Below, one piece after another: positions 1-6,727 of a stretch of 8,368 bases of DNA; position 1 is the first letter of the stretch; each line of letters begins with the position of its first letter. The stretch is from the NCBI GenBank assembly GCA_903821255.1, contig CAIJKT010001070.1:1-8368 (forward strand). Direction: 5' to 3'. Position numbers and translations under genes: made by a program. A model generated the notes under the pieces. That model saw only the letters and a program-made list of their open reading frames with translations, did not search any database and was not told the origin of the DNA. This DNA comes from an uncultured Lentisphaeria bacterium (GTDB taxonomy: Bacteria; Verrucomicrobiota; Lentisphaeria; Victivallales; Victivallaceae).

Positions 1-1
1 C

Positions 2-1936
2 GGCGAAATCATCTATGACATCGGCGGCGGCATCCCGAACGGCAAAGAATATAAATCCGCCCAGATCGGCGGCCCCTCCGGCGGCTGTATCCCGAAACAG
101 CATTTAAGTGTGCCGGTTGACTACGAAACCCTGACCGAACTCGGCGCAATCATGGGCTCCGGCGGACTGGTGGTGATGGACGATAATGCATGCATGGTTG
201 ACGTCGCCCGTTTCTTTCTGGAATTCACCCAGGATGAAGCCTGCGGCAAATGCGCCCCCGGCAGGATCGGAACCAAGCGCCTACTGGAAATGCTGGAACG
301 CATCTGCTGCGGCAAAGGCGAGGAGGGCGACATTGAAAAACTGATTTCGCTCGGTGAAATGCTCAAAAAAACCGCACTGTGCGGCCTGTGCAAAACCGCG
401 GCCAATCCGGTGCTCTCCACTATCCGTTATTTCCGCAATGAATATGAAGAACATATCCGGGAGAAACGCTGTCCGGTAGGGGTCTGCGCCGGACTGGTCA
501 GAGCGCCGTGCCAGAGCGCCTGCCCCGCCGGGGTGGATGTGCCTGGATTCGTATCGCTGGTGGCGGAAAAACGCTATGCCGAAGCGCTGCGGCTGCACCG
601 CAACAGGAATCCGTTCGCCGCCGCCTGCGCCCGCGTCTGTTACCACACTTGTGAAAGCTGCTGCCGCCGCGCCAGTCTCGACGAGCCGCTTTCCATTCGC
701 GGCATCAAGCGCTTCATGGTTGAACAGGAAGTCACGATACAGGTTCCGGAAATCCGCGAAAACGCGGAAAACGCCAAACGGAAGATTGCCATTGTCGGGG
801 CCGGTCCCGCCGGCTTGTCCTGCGCGTTCTTCCTGGCGCGCCTGGGCTATAAACCAAAAGTTTTCGAAGCCGAACCGCGTCCCGGCGGCATGCTGGTGCA
901 GGCGATTCCGGCCTACCGGCTGCCCCGCGAAATCCTGGCCCGTGAAATCCGCATGATCGAACGCATGGGCGCGGATATTGAAACCGGGAAGAAGCTGGGG
1001 CATGATTTTACGCTGAAGCAACTTCAGAGCGAAGGCTATGAGGCGGTATTTGTCGCCATCGGCGCTTCCGCCTCCATCAAGCTCGGCCTGCCGGGCGAAG
1101 AGCTGGACGGCGTCACTCAGGCGCTTACTTTCCTCAAGCAATATAATGTCAAAGGCTCAGTGCCGGTCGGGGAAAAAGTGGTCGTGATCGGCGGCGGCAA
1201 TGCCGCGGTTGACGCCGCCCGGACAGCGCTCCGGCTCGGCGCGGCGGAAGTTACGCTGGTCTACCGCCGTACCCGCGAACAGATGCCGGCCTACGAGGAA
1301 GAAGTGGAGGAAGCCGAAAACGAAGGCGTCAAAATGCTGATGCTGACCGCACCGTTTGAGATCACCGGAAAAGACGGTAAAGTGACGGGCATCAAATGAC
1401 GGAAAAAGCGGCTCGGCGAATTCGACCGCACCGGCCGCCGCCGCGCGGATGATTCCGGCGAAAATGATTTTATCATTGAAGCCGATCAGATCATCGCCGC
1501 CGTCAGCCAAGCTTCCGAGGCGGATAATTATGTCAAAGATGTTAATCTGGAGCTGAATACCGCCAATTACATCAAGGCGGATCCGCTGACGGGACAGACC
1601 TCCGAAAAATGGATTTTCGCCGGCGGCGATGTGGTTACCGGGCCGTGGTCGGTAATCGAGGCAACCTGCTCCGGCGAGAAAGCCGCCGTCGGGATAGACA
1701 CTTATCTGACGGGCGAAGACCATGCTTTCTGGCGTCAGGATAAAGAAACCGACGTCTATTTCGATCCGGATGCCGACCCGGCGCCGTATCCGCGCGAAAA
1801 ACAGCCGTTGATCGCGGTGGAACGGCGGAGGAACAACTTTGATGAGGTGGAGCAGCCCTGGAGCGAAGCAGCGGCCATCCGCCAGGCGAAACGTTGTCTG
1901 CGATGCGATTACGGCAAAAAGCCGCGTGTGCAGTAA
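2..1936 (+). CDS. NuoF/HydB-like subunit fused to a GltD-like FAD/NAD(P)H oxidoreductase; 5' end missing; internal in-frame TGA
   Basis: The gene enters from the left edge, with codons in phase from base 2. Residues 1-150 of the visible part match the C-terminal part of NuoF/HydB, the NADH-binding flavoprotein: a glycine-rich GGPSGG segment, then the N3 cluster region [11 protein letters not shown] (C81, C84, Gly at 87) and LCGLC (C127, C130). Next comes the GltD N-terminal iron-sulfur domain (CPAGVDVP; Cys-x3-Cys-x3-Cys-x3-Cys), an FAD-binding GAGPAG near 803-820 and an NAD(P)H-binding GGGNAAVD near 1190-1212. TGA at 1397-1399 interrupts the frame after VTGIK. The same frame then reads on without another stop to TAA at 1934-1936, giving [21 protein letters not shown] and a terminal RCLRCDYG, all typical of GltD relatives. 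With hydA 41 bp downstream, the protein probably exchanges electrons between NAD(P)(H) and the hydrogenase. It is read through (selenocysteine?), or newly broken, or a sequencing error. Confidence 0.88.
1397..1399 (+). other. In-frame TGA inside the NuoF-GltD fusion: selenocysteine codon candidate or nonsense mutation
   Basis: TGA directly follows the codons for VTGIK and precedes [15 protein letters not shown]. Against E. coli GltD as I remember it (VSGVK-M-VRTEM-GEPDAKGRRR), the segment aligns without gaps and TGA falls on one residue, so this is a substitution and not a frameshift. In many GltD-like fusions that residue is Cys (from memory, GIKC...RMxLGEFD). The next base is C; UGAC is regarded as a relatively leaky stop context and is also the context of the E. 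coli formate dehydrogenase Sec codons. The 178 downstream codons remain open and family-like. Confidence 0.6.
1408..1429 (+). promoter_or_regulatory. Possible bacterial SECIS-like stem-loop just after the in-frame TGA
   Basis: GCGG (1408-1411) pairs with CCGC (1426-1429). C1412 is bulged on the 5' side, TCG (1413-1415) pairs with CGA (1423-1425), and the apical loop GCGAATT (1416-1422) starts with G. The stem begins 8 nt after TGA and the loop begins after 16 nt. The E. coli fdhF SECIS, as I remember it, has a one-base bulge on the 5' side, a short upper stem, a G-containing loop and about 17 nt from UGA to the loop, so the architecture is similar. Short GC-rich stems arise easily by chance in such sequence, and the bulged base here is C rather than U. 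Confidence 0.4.
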
Positions 1937-1963
1937 GGCCCGGGATACGAAATACTCTTTATC

Positions 1964-1970
1964 AAAGGAA
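1964..1970 (+). promoter_or_regulatory. Ribosome binding site of hydA
   Basis: AAAGGAA lies 7 nt before the ATG at 1978. It fixes the hydA start there, and not at an in-phase ATG at 1894 that lies inside the upstream gene. The start gives MPKLTINN, the expected beginning of the [2Fe-2S] domain. Confidence 0.8.
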
Positions 1971-1977
1971 ATATAAA

Positions 1978-3753
1978 ATGCCGAAATTAACCATAAATAA
2001 TATGCCGGTGGAAGTCGAAGATGGAACAACGATTCTTCAGGCGGCGAAAAAAATTGAGATCAATATTCCGACATTGTGTTATATGCAGAATTTTGAACCG
2101 ATCGGAGCCTGCCGGGTATGCCTGGTCGAAGTCGAAGGCATGCGCGATCCGGTCGCTTCCTGCTCGACTCCCGCCGCCGAAGGCATGAAAGTGCATACCA
2201 ACAGCCGCAGCGCCCGCGATGCCCGCAAAATGGTGGTGGAACTGCTGCTGTCCGAGCATCAGGGCGACTGTCAGCTCTGCGACCGGAACGAAGACTGCGA
2301 ATTGCAGCGGCTGGCGCGGGATCTGGGCATTAAGCTGATCCGCTATGAGGGGGAGAAATCCCGCAGAATCGTTGACGAAAGCACCCCCGCGCTGGTCAGG
2401 GATTCCGCCAAGTGCATTGGCTGCCGCCGCTGCGTGACCGCGTGCAACCAGGTTCAGGGCATCGGCTCGCTCTTTCCGCAGTGTCGCGGGTTCAAAACCT
2501 ACATCGGGCCGGCTTTTGCCGGGAAATTGAGTTCCGTGACCTGTGTCCAATGCGGCCAGTGCGCGGCGATCTGCCCGGTCGGCGCTATTTCTGAAAGAGA
2601 CCAGATTGATGAAGTCTGGCGGGCGCTGGATGATCCCTCCAAATTTGTCATTGTCCAGACCGCGCCAGCAATCCGCGCTGCGCTCGGAGAGTGTTTTGAC
2701 TACAAACCCGGTACCATTGTCACCGGGAAAATGGTGACGGCGTTGCGCAAAATCGGCTTTGACGCGGTATTCGATACCAACTTCGCGGCCGACCTTACGA
2801 TTATCGAGGAAGGCACCGAACTGCTGACCAGACTGAAAAAAGCGCTGGTTGACAAGGACAAAAGCGTCGCCCTGCCCATGTTTACCAGTTGCTCGCCGGG
2901 CTGGATCAACTACGCGGAGGTTTTTTTCCCGGATATCCTGCCCAATGTTTCCACCTGCAAGTCGCCGCAGCAGATGTTCGGCGCCATCGCCAAAACCTAT
3001 TATGCGGAAAAAATCGGCAGAAAGCCGGAGGATATTGTAGTCGTGTCAGTCATGCCCTGCACCGCCAAAAAATACGAAGCGCAACGCGCGGAAATGAACA
3101 GCAGCGGTTATCGGGATGTAGATATTGTGCTGACGACCCGCGAACTTGGACGGATGATCCGGCAGGCCGGACTGGAGTTTGACCAGCTTGAAGACGGCGT
3201 CATGGATTCGCCGCTGGGAATTTCCTCCGGCGCCGCGGATATTTTCGGCAACACCGGCGGGGTTATGGAAGCCGCGCTCCGCACCGTTTATGAAATTGTC
3301 ACCGGCCGCGATTTCCCGTTCCCGAAACTCCATGTTACTCCGATTGCCGGACTGGAAGGCGTCAAGGAAGCCTCGGTAAAAATTGAAACAACGGTACCGG
3401 AATGGGCTTTCCTGAACGGCGTCGAAGTCAAAGTGGCGGTTGCCCACGGCCTCAGCAATGCCAAAAAACTTATCGAGAAAATCAAGGCCGGCGAAGCCAG
3501 CTACCACTTTATCGAAGTCATGTGCTGCCCCGGCGGCTGCATCGGCGGCGGCGGACAACCCCGGCAGACGAATGACGAAGTCAGAAATGCCCGGATCAGC
3601 GCGCTTTATCGTGAAGACGAAGGCAAGCAGCTCCGGAAATCCCATCTGAATCCGGACATAAAGAAGCTGTACGAAGAATTCCTGAAGAAACCGCTCGGCG
3701 AAAAGTCCCATCAGCTTCTTCATACTCATTATCATGCGAAAGACAAAGTTTGA
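1978..3753 (+). CDS. hydA: [FeFe]-hydrogenase catalytic subunit, multimeric NAD(P)-linked type
   Basis: This 591-residue protein catalyses reversible H2 oxidation and proton reduction in the cytoplasm. Domains in order: a plant-type [2Fe-2S] domain (C34, C45, C48, C62); a His-ligated [4Fe-4S] motif H94-x3-C98-x2-C101-x5-C107; two ferredoxin clusters (C146, C149, C152, C156 and C189, C192, C195, C199); then the H-cluster domain with L1 TSCSPGW (303-309), L2 MPCTAKKYE (359-367) and L3 EVMCCPGGC (513-521), followed by a small-subunit-like tail. The order and length fit HydA/HndD-type subunits of trimeric or tetrameric NAD(P)-linked enzymes. The gene lies 41 bp after the NuoF-GltD gene, almost certainly in one operon. 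L1 is non-canonical: Ser306 occupies the position of C. pasteurianum CpI Cys300, an H-cluster ligand. Extra cysteines occur at 327 and 516. No maturase genes (hydE, hydF, hydG) are in the window. Confidence 0.96.
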   Translation: MPKLTINNMPVEVEDGTTILQAAKKIEINIPTLCYMQNFEPIGACRVCLVEVEGMRDPVASCSTPAAEGMKVHTNSRSARDARKMVVELLLSEHQGDCQLCDRNEDCELQRLARDLGIKLIRYEGEKSRRIVDESTPALVRDSAKCIGCRRCVTACNQVQGIGSLFPQCRGFKTYIGPAFAGKLSSVTCVQCGQCAAICPVGAISERDQIDEVWRALDDPSKFVIVQTAPAIRAALGECFDYKPGTIVTGKMVTALRKIGFDAVFDTNFAADLTIIEEGTELLTRLKKALVDKDKSVALPMFTSCSPGWINYAEVFFPDILPNVSTCKSPQQMFGAIAKTYYAEKIGRKPEDIVVVSVMPCTAKKYEAQRAEMNSSGYRDVDIVLTTRELGRMIRQAGLEFDQLEDGVMDSPLGISSGAADIFGNTGGVMEAALRTVYEIVTGRDFPFPKLHVTPIAGLEGVKEASVKIETTVPEWAFLNGVEVKVAVAHGLSNAKKLIEKIKAGEASYHFIEVMCCPGGCIGGGGQPRQTNDEVRNARISALYREDEGKQLRKSHLNPDIKKLYEEFLKKPLGEKSHQLLHTHYHAKDKV

Positions 3754-3791
3754 CTGGCCACTAGCAGCTTTCAACTTGCAGTGAGGCGGAT

Positions 3792-4364
3792 ATGGCGGAA
3801 GATTCTGTCATTACAATCAATGCCATCGAATCCGGATGGCTGGAAATGCACGTCGCGTCTTCAGTCACTCCCGGCGGCCTTGTAGTAATCAGACTGCCGG
3901 CAGCTTCCTGTGATCCGCTGGGCGAATTATCGGCAATTTTTTTGGACATTGCGGCATTATACAATCCGGACGGCGTCCCGGCAGAGCCGGATCTCCGCTT
4001 TTATATTTTCTGGGAAATCGATCCGGTGATGTATTCTTATGTCTTTTCGCCGGAGAAACGGTGGCAGGTAGGGGTGGAACTGACCTGCTGTTCCGATATT
4101 CATGCCGGAATCCATGTCCGCCATGACGTCAAATTTTCCGCCCTGGTGGAATTCAGGCTGCTGGTGCTCAATCTGTACCTGGAAATGCGGAATATCTTGA
4201 AAAAATACGGATTGACCGGGTATCGTGAAAAATGGCAGAAACAGGATTTTCCCATTTCCGCGTTCCTGAAGATTTACGCGCTGGCAACCGGAACTCCTGT
4301 AATATCCGGTGATTTTGCATCAGAGATGAAAGCGTTGCAGGAAATCCTCGACAAAAAGGAATAA
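3792..4364 (+). CDS. Protein of unknown function, 190 residues, downstream of hydA
   Basis: I do not recognise this protein. The ATG at 3792 follows a good Shine-Dalgarno (GAGG, 5 nt before the start), and composition matches the neighbouring genes. The first ~115 residues alternate hydrophobic and polar residues as beta strands do (VVIRLP, LRFYIFWEID, WQVGVELTCC). Residues ~125-190 look helical (LVLNLYLEMRNILKKYG, MKALQEILDKKE). There is no signal peptide, membrane segment or Cys-x2-Cys metal site; the few cysteines include a CC pair in LTCCSD. It starts 38 bp after hydA on the same strand and could be co-transcribed, but nothing ties it to hydrogen metabolism. Its end is 4 bp from the end of convergent tadA. 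Confidence 0.8.
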   Translation: MAEDSVITINAIESGWLEMHVASSVTPGGLVVIRLPAASCDPLGELSAIFLDIAALYNPDGVPAEPDLRFYIFWEIDPVMYSYVFSPEKRWQVGVELTCCSDIHAGIHVRHDVKFSALVEFRLLVLNLYLEMRNILKKYGLTGYREKWQKQDFPISAFLKIYALATGTPVISGDFASEMKALQEILDKKE

Positions 4365-4368
4365 TTCT

Positions 4369-4839
4369 TCAGGAGTTTTTCTCTTTACGAACTTTACGGA
4401 AAAATTGCTGCATCAGCGCACGGCATTCGGACTCTAAAACTCCGGCCTTGACTTCCACATTCCATAACATGCCTTTAAAGCCGGTGATGTCCAGGGCGCT
4501 GCCGGCAGCGCCGGAACGCGGGTCCGCCATGCCGTAGACAAGCCGGCGGACATGGGCATTGACCATGGCCCCGGCACACATGGCGCAAGGCTCCTTAGTC
4601 ACATAAATGTCCACTTTATCCAGCCGCCAGTCGCCAAGAGCGGCCTCGGCCTGGGTGATTGCGAGTATTTCGGCATGGGCGGTGGCATCTTTCAGCAGTT
4701 CAACCTGATTGCCGGCGCGGGCGATGATCTCGCCGTCTTTAACGGCAATCGCTCCGACCGGTACTTCACCCGCCTCAGCGGCGGTTTCCGCCACCATCAG
4801 CGCGCGCCGCATAAAATATTCATCGTCGAAAAGAATCAT
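4369..4839 (-). CDS. tadA: tRNA-specific adenosine deaminase
   Basis: This 156-residue cytidine/deoxycytidylate deaminase-fold enzyme converts adenosine 34 to inosine in the anticodon of tRNA-Arg(ACG), which allows wobble decoding. The zinc site is complete: HAEI (His55, catalytic Glu57) and PCAMC (Cys85, Cys88). The preceding VPVGAI and later DPRSGAAGS segments are typical of TadA, as is the length. The ATG at 4839 gives MILFDDEYFMRRAL, the usual N-terminal helix. It lies 35 nt after the lipoprotein gene on the same strand, so co-transcription is plausible. Its TGA stop is one of three showing that UGA terminates in this organism. Confidence 0.96.
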   Translation of the reverse strand: MILFDDEYFMRRALMVAETAAEAGEVPVGAIAVKDGEIIARAGNQVELLKDATAHAEILAITQAEAALGDWRLDKVDIYVTKEPCAMCAGAMVNAHVRRLVYGMADPRSGAAGSALDITGFKGMLWNVEVKAGVLESECRALMQQFFRKVRKEKNS

Positions 4840-4874
4840 CTTTTAGCTGCTTTGTTTTATTTCCGCAAATATTC

Positions 4875-5318
4875 CTATTCCGGCTTCAGAATTCTCGATT
4901 CCAGCTTTTTTTCCGGCACCTCGCCGATTCCGCCTCTTTTAACGCTGGCGCTGATAATGGTTGTTCCGTCTATAGAGAATCTGAATTGAACGGATTTATC
5001 TTTGAACTTGTAGGTGTAGAGAATATAATCATTCCCTTCAAAAGTTCCGATCGTGGCATCCTTTTGTCCGAAAATATTCTCCATTGACGTGGTGTCGCGC
5101 AAATATGAAAAATCCACATTTTCAGCAATGATGCAGGCGGCATTGTATTTATCCAGCGAACTGGTCGAAAGATTCGGATCTTTAAGCGTTGCAATTTCCG
5201 GGCCAAAATTACGGGCGATGTCAACATCCCCGGCCGGCAGTTTAGTTCTGCACCCGCCCGCCGCCAGCAGCAATCCGCAGGCGATCAGCATAACCGTAAG
5301 CAGCATGTATTTCTTCAT
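4875..5318 (-). CDS. Small lipoprotein, possibly BamE/SmpA-like fold
   Basis: The protein has 147 residues. Its N-terminus is a type II signal peptide: MKK, a hydrophobic stretch, then LAAGGC with Cys23 as the likely lipidated residue. Cys14 (LIAC) also fits a lipobox but leaves a short hydrophobic core. The mature part is small and soluble. The segment from about residue 75 (TTSMENIFGQKDA), followed by alternating strands (YILYTYKFKD, VQFRFSIDG), recalls the SmpA/BamE-type pattern of a helix, a Gly turn and a beta sheet, but this is a fold impression and not a family match. The start is supported by AAGGAG at 5329-5334, 10 nt upstream. It ends with TAG, and tadA follows on the same strand. 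Confidence 0.85.
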   Translation of the reverse strand: MKKYMLLTVMLIACGLLLAAGGCRTKLPAGDVDIARNFGPEIATLKDPNLSTSSLDKYNAACIIAENVDFSYLRDTTSMENIFGQKDATIGTFEGNDYILYTYKFKDKSVQFRFSIDGTTIISASVKRGGIGEVPEKKLESRILKPE

Positions 5319-5379
5319 AATATTCCATCTCCTTCTTTTTGAAGTATTCGTTAATTATATGACAGTCATAAACATTTAT

Positions 5380-5415
5380 ATGCCGGGAAATGAAACTATA
5401 ATGAATGCCGGGAAA
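5380..5415. repeat. Two direct copies of ATGCCGGGAAA, 25 bp apart
   Basis: Identical 11-bp copies lie at 5380-5390 and 5405-5415, in the spacer upstream of the lipoprotein gene. The 25-bp start-to-start spacing is about two and a half helix turns. The copies flank and partly overlap a possible minus-strand promoter, so they may be operator half-sites. Confidence 0.6.
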
Positions 5416-5422
5416 ATGCAAA
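5395..5422 (-). promoter_or_regulatory. Possible sigma70-type promoter for the lipoprotein-tadA unit
   Basis: Read on the minus strand, TTTGCA (5422-5417) is followed by a 16-bp spacer and TATAGT (5400-5395). It lies about 77 bp before the lipoprotein start. The -10 matches 5 of 6 consensus bases and the -35 is weak. A second TATAAT (5359-5354, minus) has no good -35. Confidence 0.3.
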
Positions 5423-5477
5423 TTTTTTCTGCGCTTTAATGTAAATTTTTCCACGCAGCTTTGACTTTTAATGCATA

Positions 5478-5499
5478 TTCCAAGTGCGAGAGCATGGAA
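5478..5499 (-). terminator. Hairpin just downstream of thiI, possible transcript end
   Basis: Arms TTCCA (5478-5482) and TGGAA (5495-5499), plus TGC (5485-5487) and GCA (5492-5494), form an 8-bp stem with a 2-base bulge and a 4-base loop, 10 bp beyond the thiI stop. On the minus-strand transcript no U run follows, so it is not a standard intrinsic terminator. It could stabilise a 3' end. Confidence 0.3.
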
Positions 5500-5509
5500 C
5501 CGGCGTCTG

Positions 5510-6721
5510 TCATTTGCCGTCGGTATAAACTTCAATGCCCTGGATAATTTCATCCAGCACGGCTTCATAGCCCGGCAGCAGAGCTTCGTCTTCGATGGCG
5601 CGCTCCAGCGGCACGGCGGTAGACGGCGCAGACGGGGCAAAAACGGTGCAACTGTCCGGCACTTGTTCTTTGGACAATTCAAAGGTGCCGATTTTTTCCG
5701 CCAGCGCAATGCCTTCGCTTTTGTCCATTCCGATCAGCGGACGGAGTACCAGCATACTGACGGCGTCATTAATCGTATTGAGATTGACAATGGTCTGGCT
5801 GGCGACCTGGCCGACGGATTCACCCGTCACCAGGGCCATGCAGCCGGTTCTGCGGGCCACTTTTTCCGCAATGCGGAACATCATCCGCCGGTAAAGGACG
5901 GTCCGGTTCCTGGGATTGCAGTTGTCGCGGATCAGCTTCTGGATCGGTGCCAGATTGCAGATGTGCAATTTGCCGGGACGCTGAAAACGGTTTAATTCAA
6001 CGGCGATCCGCTTCACTTTATCAATCGTCACTTGCGGAGTATATGGAGCGCTGTGAAAGGTGAGGTAGTCAACCCGGCAGCCGCGCTTCATCGTCATATA
6101 GCAGGCAACCGGCGAATCAATCCCGCCGGACAGCAGCGCCAGCACCGGCGAATTGCAGCCGACCGGCAGTCCGCCCGGCCCCTGAAATGATTCGTAATAG
6201 ACGAAAGCGAATTCGTCACGGACTTCGCAGCCGACGGTCACATCGGCATCCGTCAGATTGACTTTCAGCCGTCCGTCATCGTATTTAATGGCAACGACTT
6301 TGGCCAGCCGGATTTCGATCTCTTTGGATATTAGTGGAAATTTTTTATTGCTCCGGGTCGCCCGGATGCGGAAAGCCGGAACCGTCTTTTTCGCCATTGC
6401 CGCCTGAATAAACCGGTCGCAACTGCCGTCAACCGCGGCGCAGATTTCCTCGATATCCAGTCCGCACATGATGACAGGGGAAAACGATTCGATGCCGAAG
6501 GCCCGGGGAAGCTGCTCTTTGATAATATCCAGTTCGCCGTCAGAAAACGGCTGTCTTGACGGATGCTGCACCCAGATTCTACCCCTGACCCGCGATACTT
6601 TGATCTCCTCGACCTGCTTGAGCAGATCGTAGATATTTTCAACTAGCCGGTTTTCGAACATCGCCCGGTTATTGCCTTTGATCGCTATCTCGTTGTAGCG
6701 ACAGATGATTGCGTTAAACAT
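5510..6721 (-). CDS. thiI: tRNA sulfurtransferase / 4-thiouridine synthase, rhodanese-less form
   Basis: ThiI adenylates uridine 8 of tRNA and transfers sulfur to form 4-thiouridine; in some bacteria it also supplies sulfur for the thiazole of thiamine. The 403 residues hold an N-terminal ferredoxin-like and THUMP region (about 1-175), then a PP-loop ATPase domain with SGGIDSP at 198-204. Cys358 in VPDSCTVFAP aligns with the E. coli Cys344 region (as I recall it, EYCGVIS). The C-terminal rhodanese domain that makes the E. coli protein about 480 residues is absent, as in Bacillus-type ThiI, so the persulfide must reach it by another route. The start is 6 nt after the pdxB stop. A GAAGGA sequence inside the 3' end of pdxB is a rather distant ribosome site, so translational coupling is likely. 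Confidence 0.96.
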   Translation of the reverse strand: MFNAIICRYNEIAIKGNNRAMFENRLVENIYDLLKQVEEIKVSRVRGRIWVQHPSRQPFSDGELDIIKEQLPRAFGIESFSPVIMCGLDIEEICAAVDGSCDRFIQAAMAKKTVPAFRIRATRSNKKFPLISKEIEIRLAKVVAIKYDDGRLKVNLTDADVTVGCEVRDEFAFVYYESFQGPGGLPVGCNSPVLALLSGGIDSPVACYMTMKRGCRVDYLTFHSAPYTPQVTIDKVKRIAVELNRFQRPGKLHICNLAPIQKLIRDNCNPRNRTVLYRRMMFRIAEKVARRTGCMALVTGESVGQVASQTIVNLNTINDAVSMLVLRPLIGMDKSEGIALAEKIGTFELSKEQVPDSCTVFAPSAPSTAVPLERAIEDEALLPGYEAVLDEIIQGIEVYTDGK

Positions 6722-6727
6722 GATTGG

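Noticed and set aside
281..1141. Long minus-strand frames opposite the fusion and hydA (for example 281-1141, 1157-2029, 3046-3774)
   Set aside because: They mirror strongly coding, GC-rich plus-strand genes and show no recognisable protein features.
1397..1399. Reassignment of UGA to a sense codon genome-wide (Trp or Gly codes)
   Set aside because: hydA, tadA and thiI end with TGA at family-typical C-termini, and Trp is encoded by TGG throughout.
1397..1400. Frameshift explanation for the interrupted gene
   Set aside because: The frame is the same on both sides and aligns with GltD without a gap, so only a substitution or recoding at one codon is needed.
1631..1936. Separate small gene starting at the GTG at 1631
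   Set aside because: It is the C-terminal part of the GltD domain in the same frame as the upstream part, and family sequence is already present from 1400.
1894..1977. Upstream in-phase ATG extending HydA by 28 residues
   Set aside because: It lies inside the preceding gene, the added residues are unlike HydA, and a good ribosome site precedes the ATG at 1978.
5380..5439. Mini-frame on the plus strand in the lipoprotein-thiI spacer
   Set aside because: It has no ribosome site, and its sequence comes from the direct repeats.
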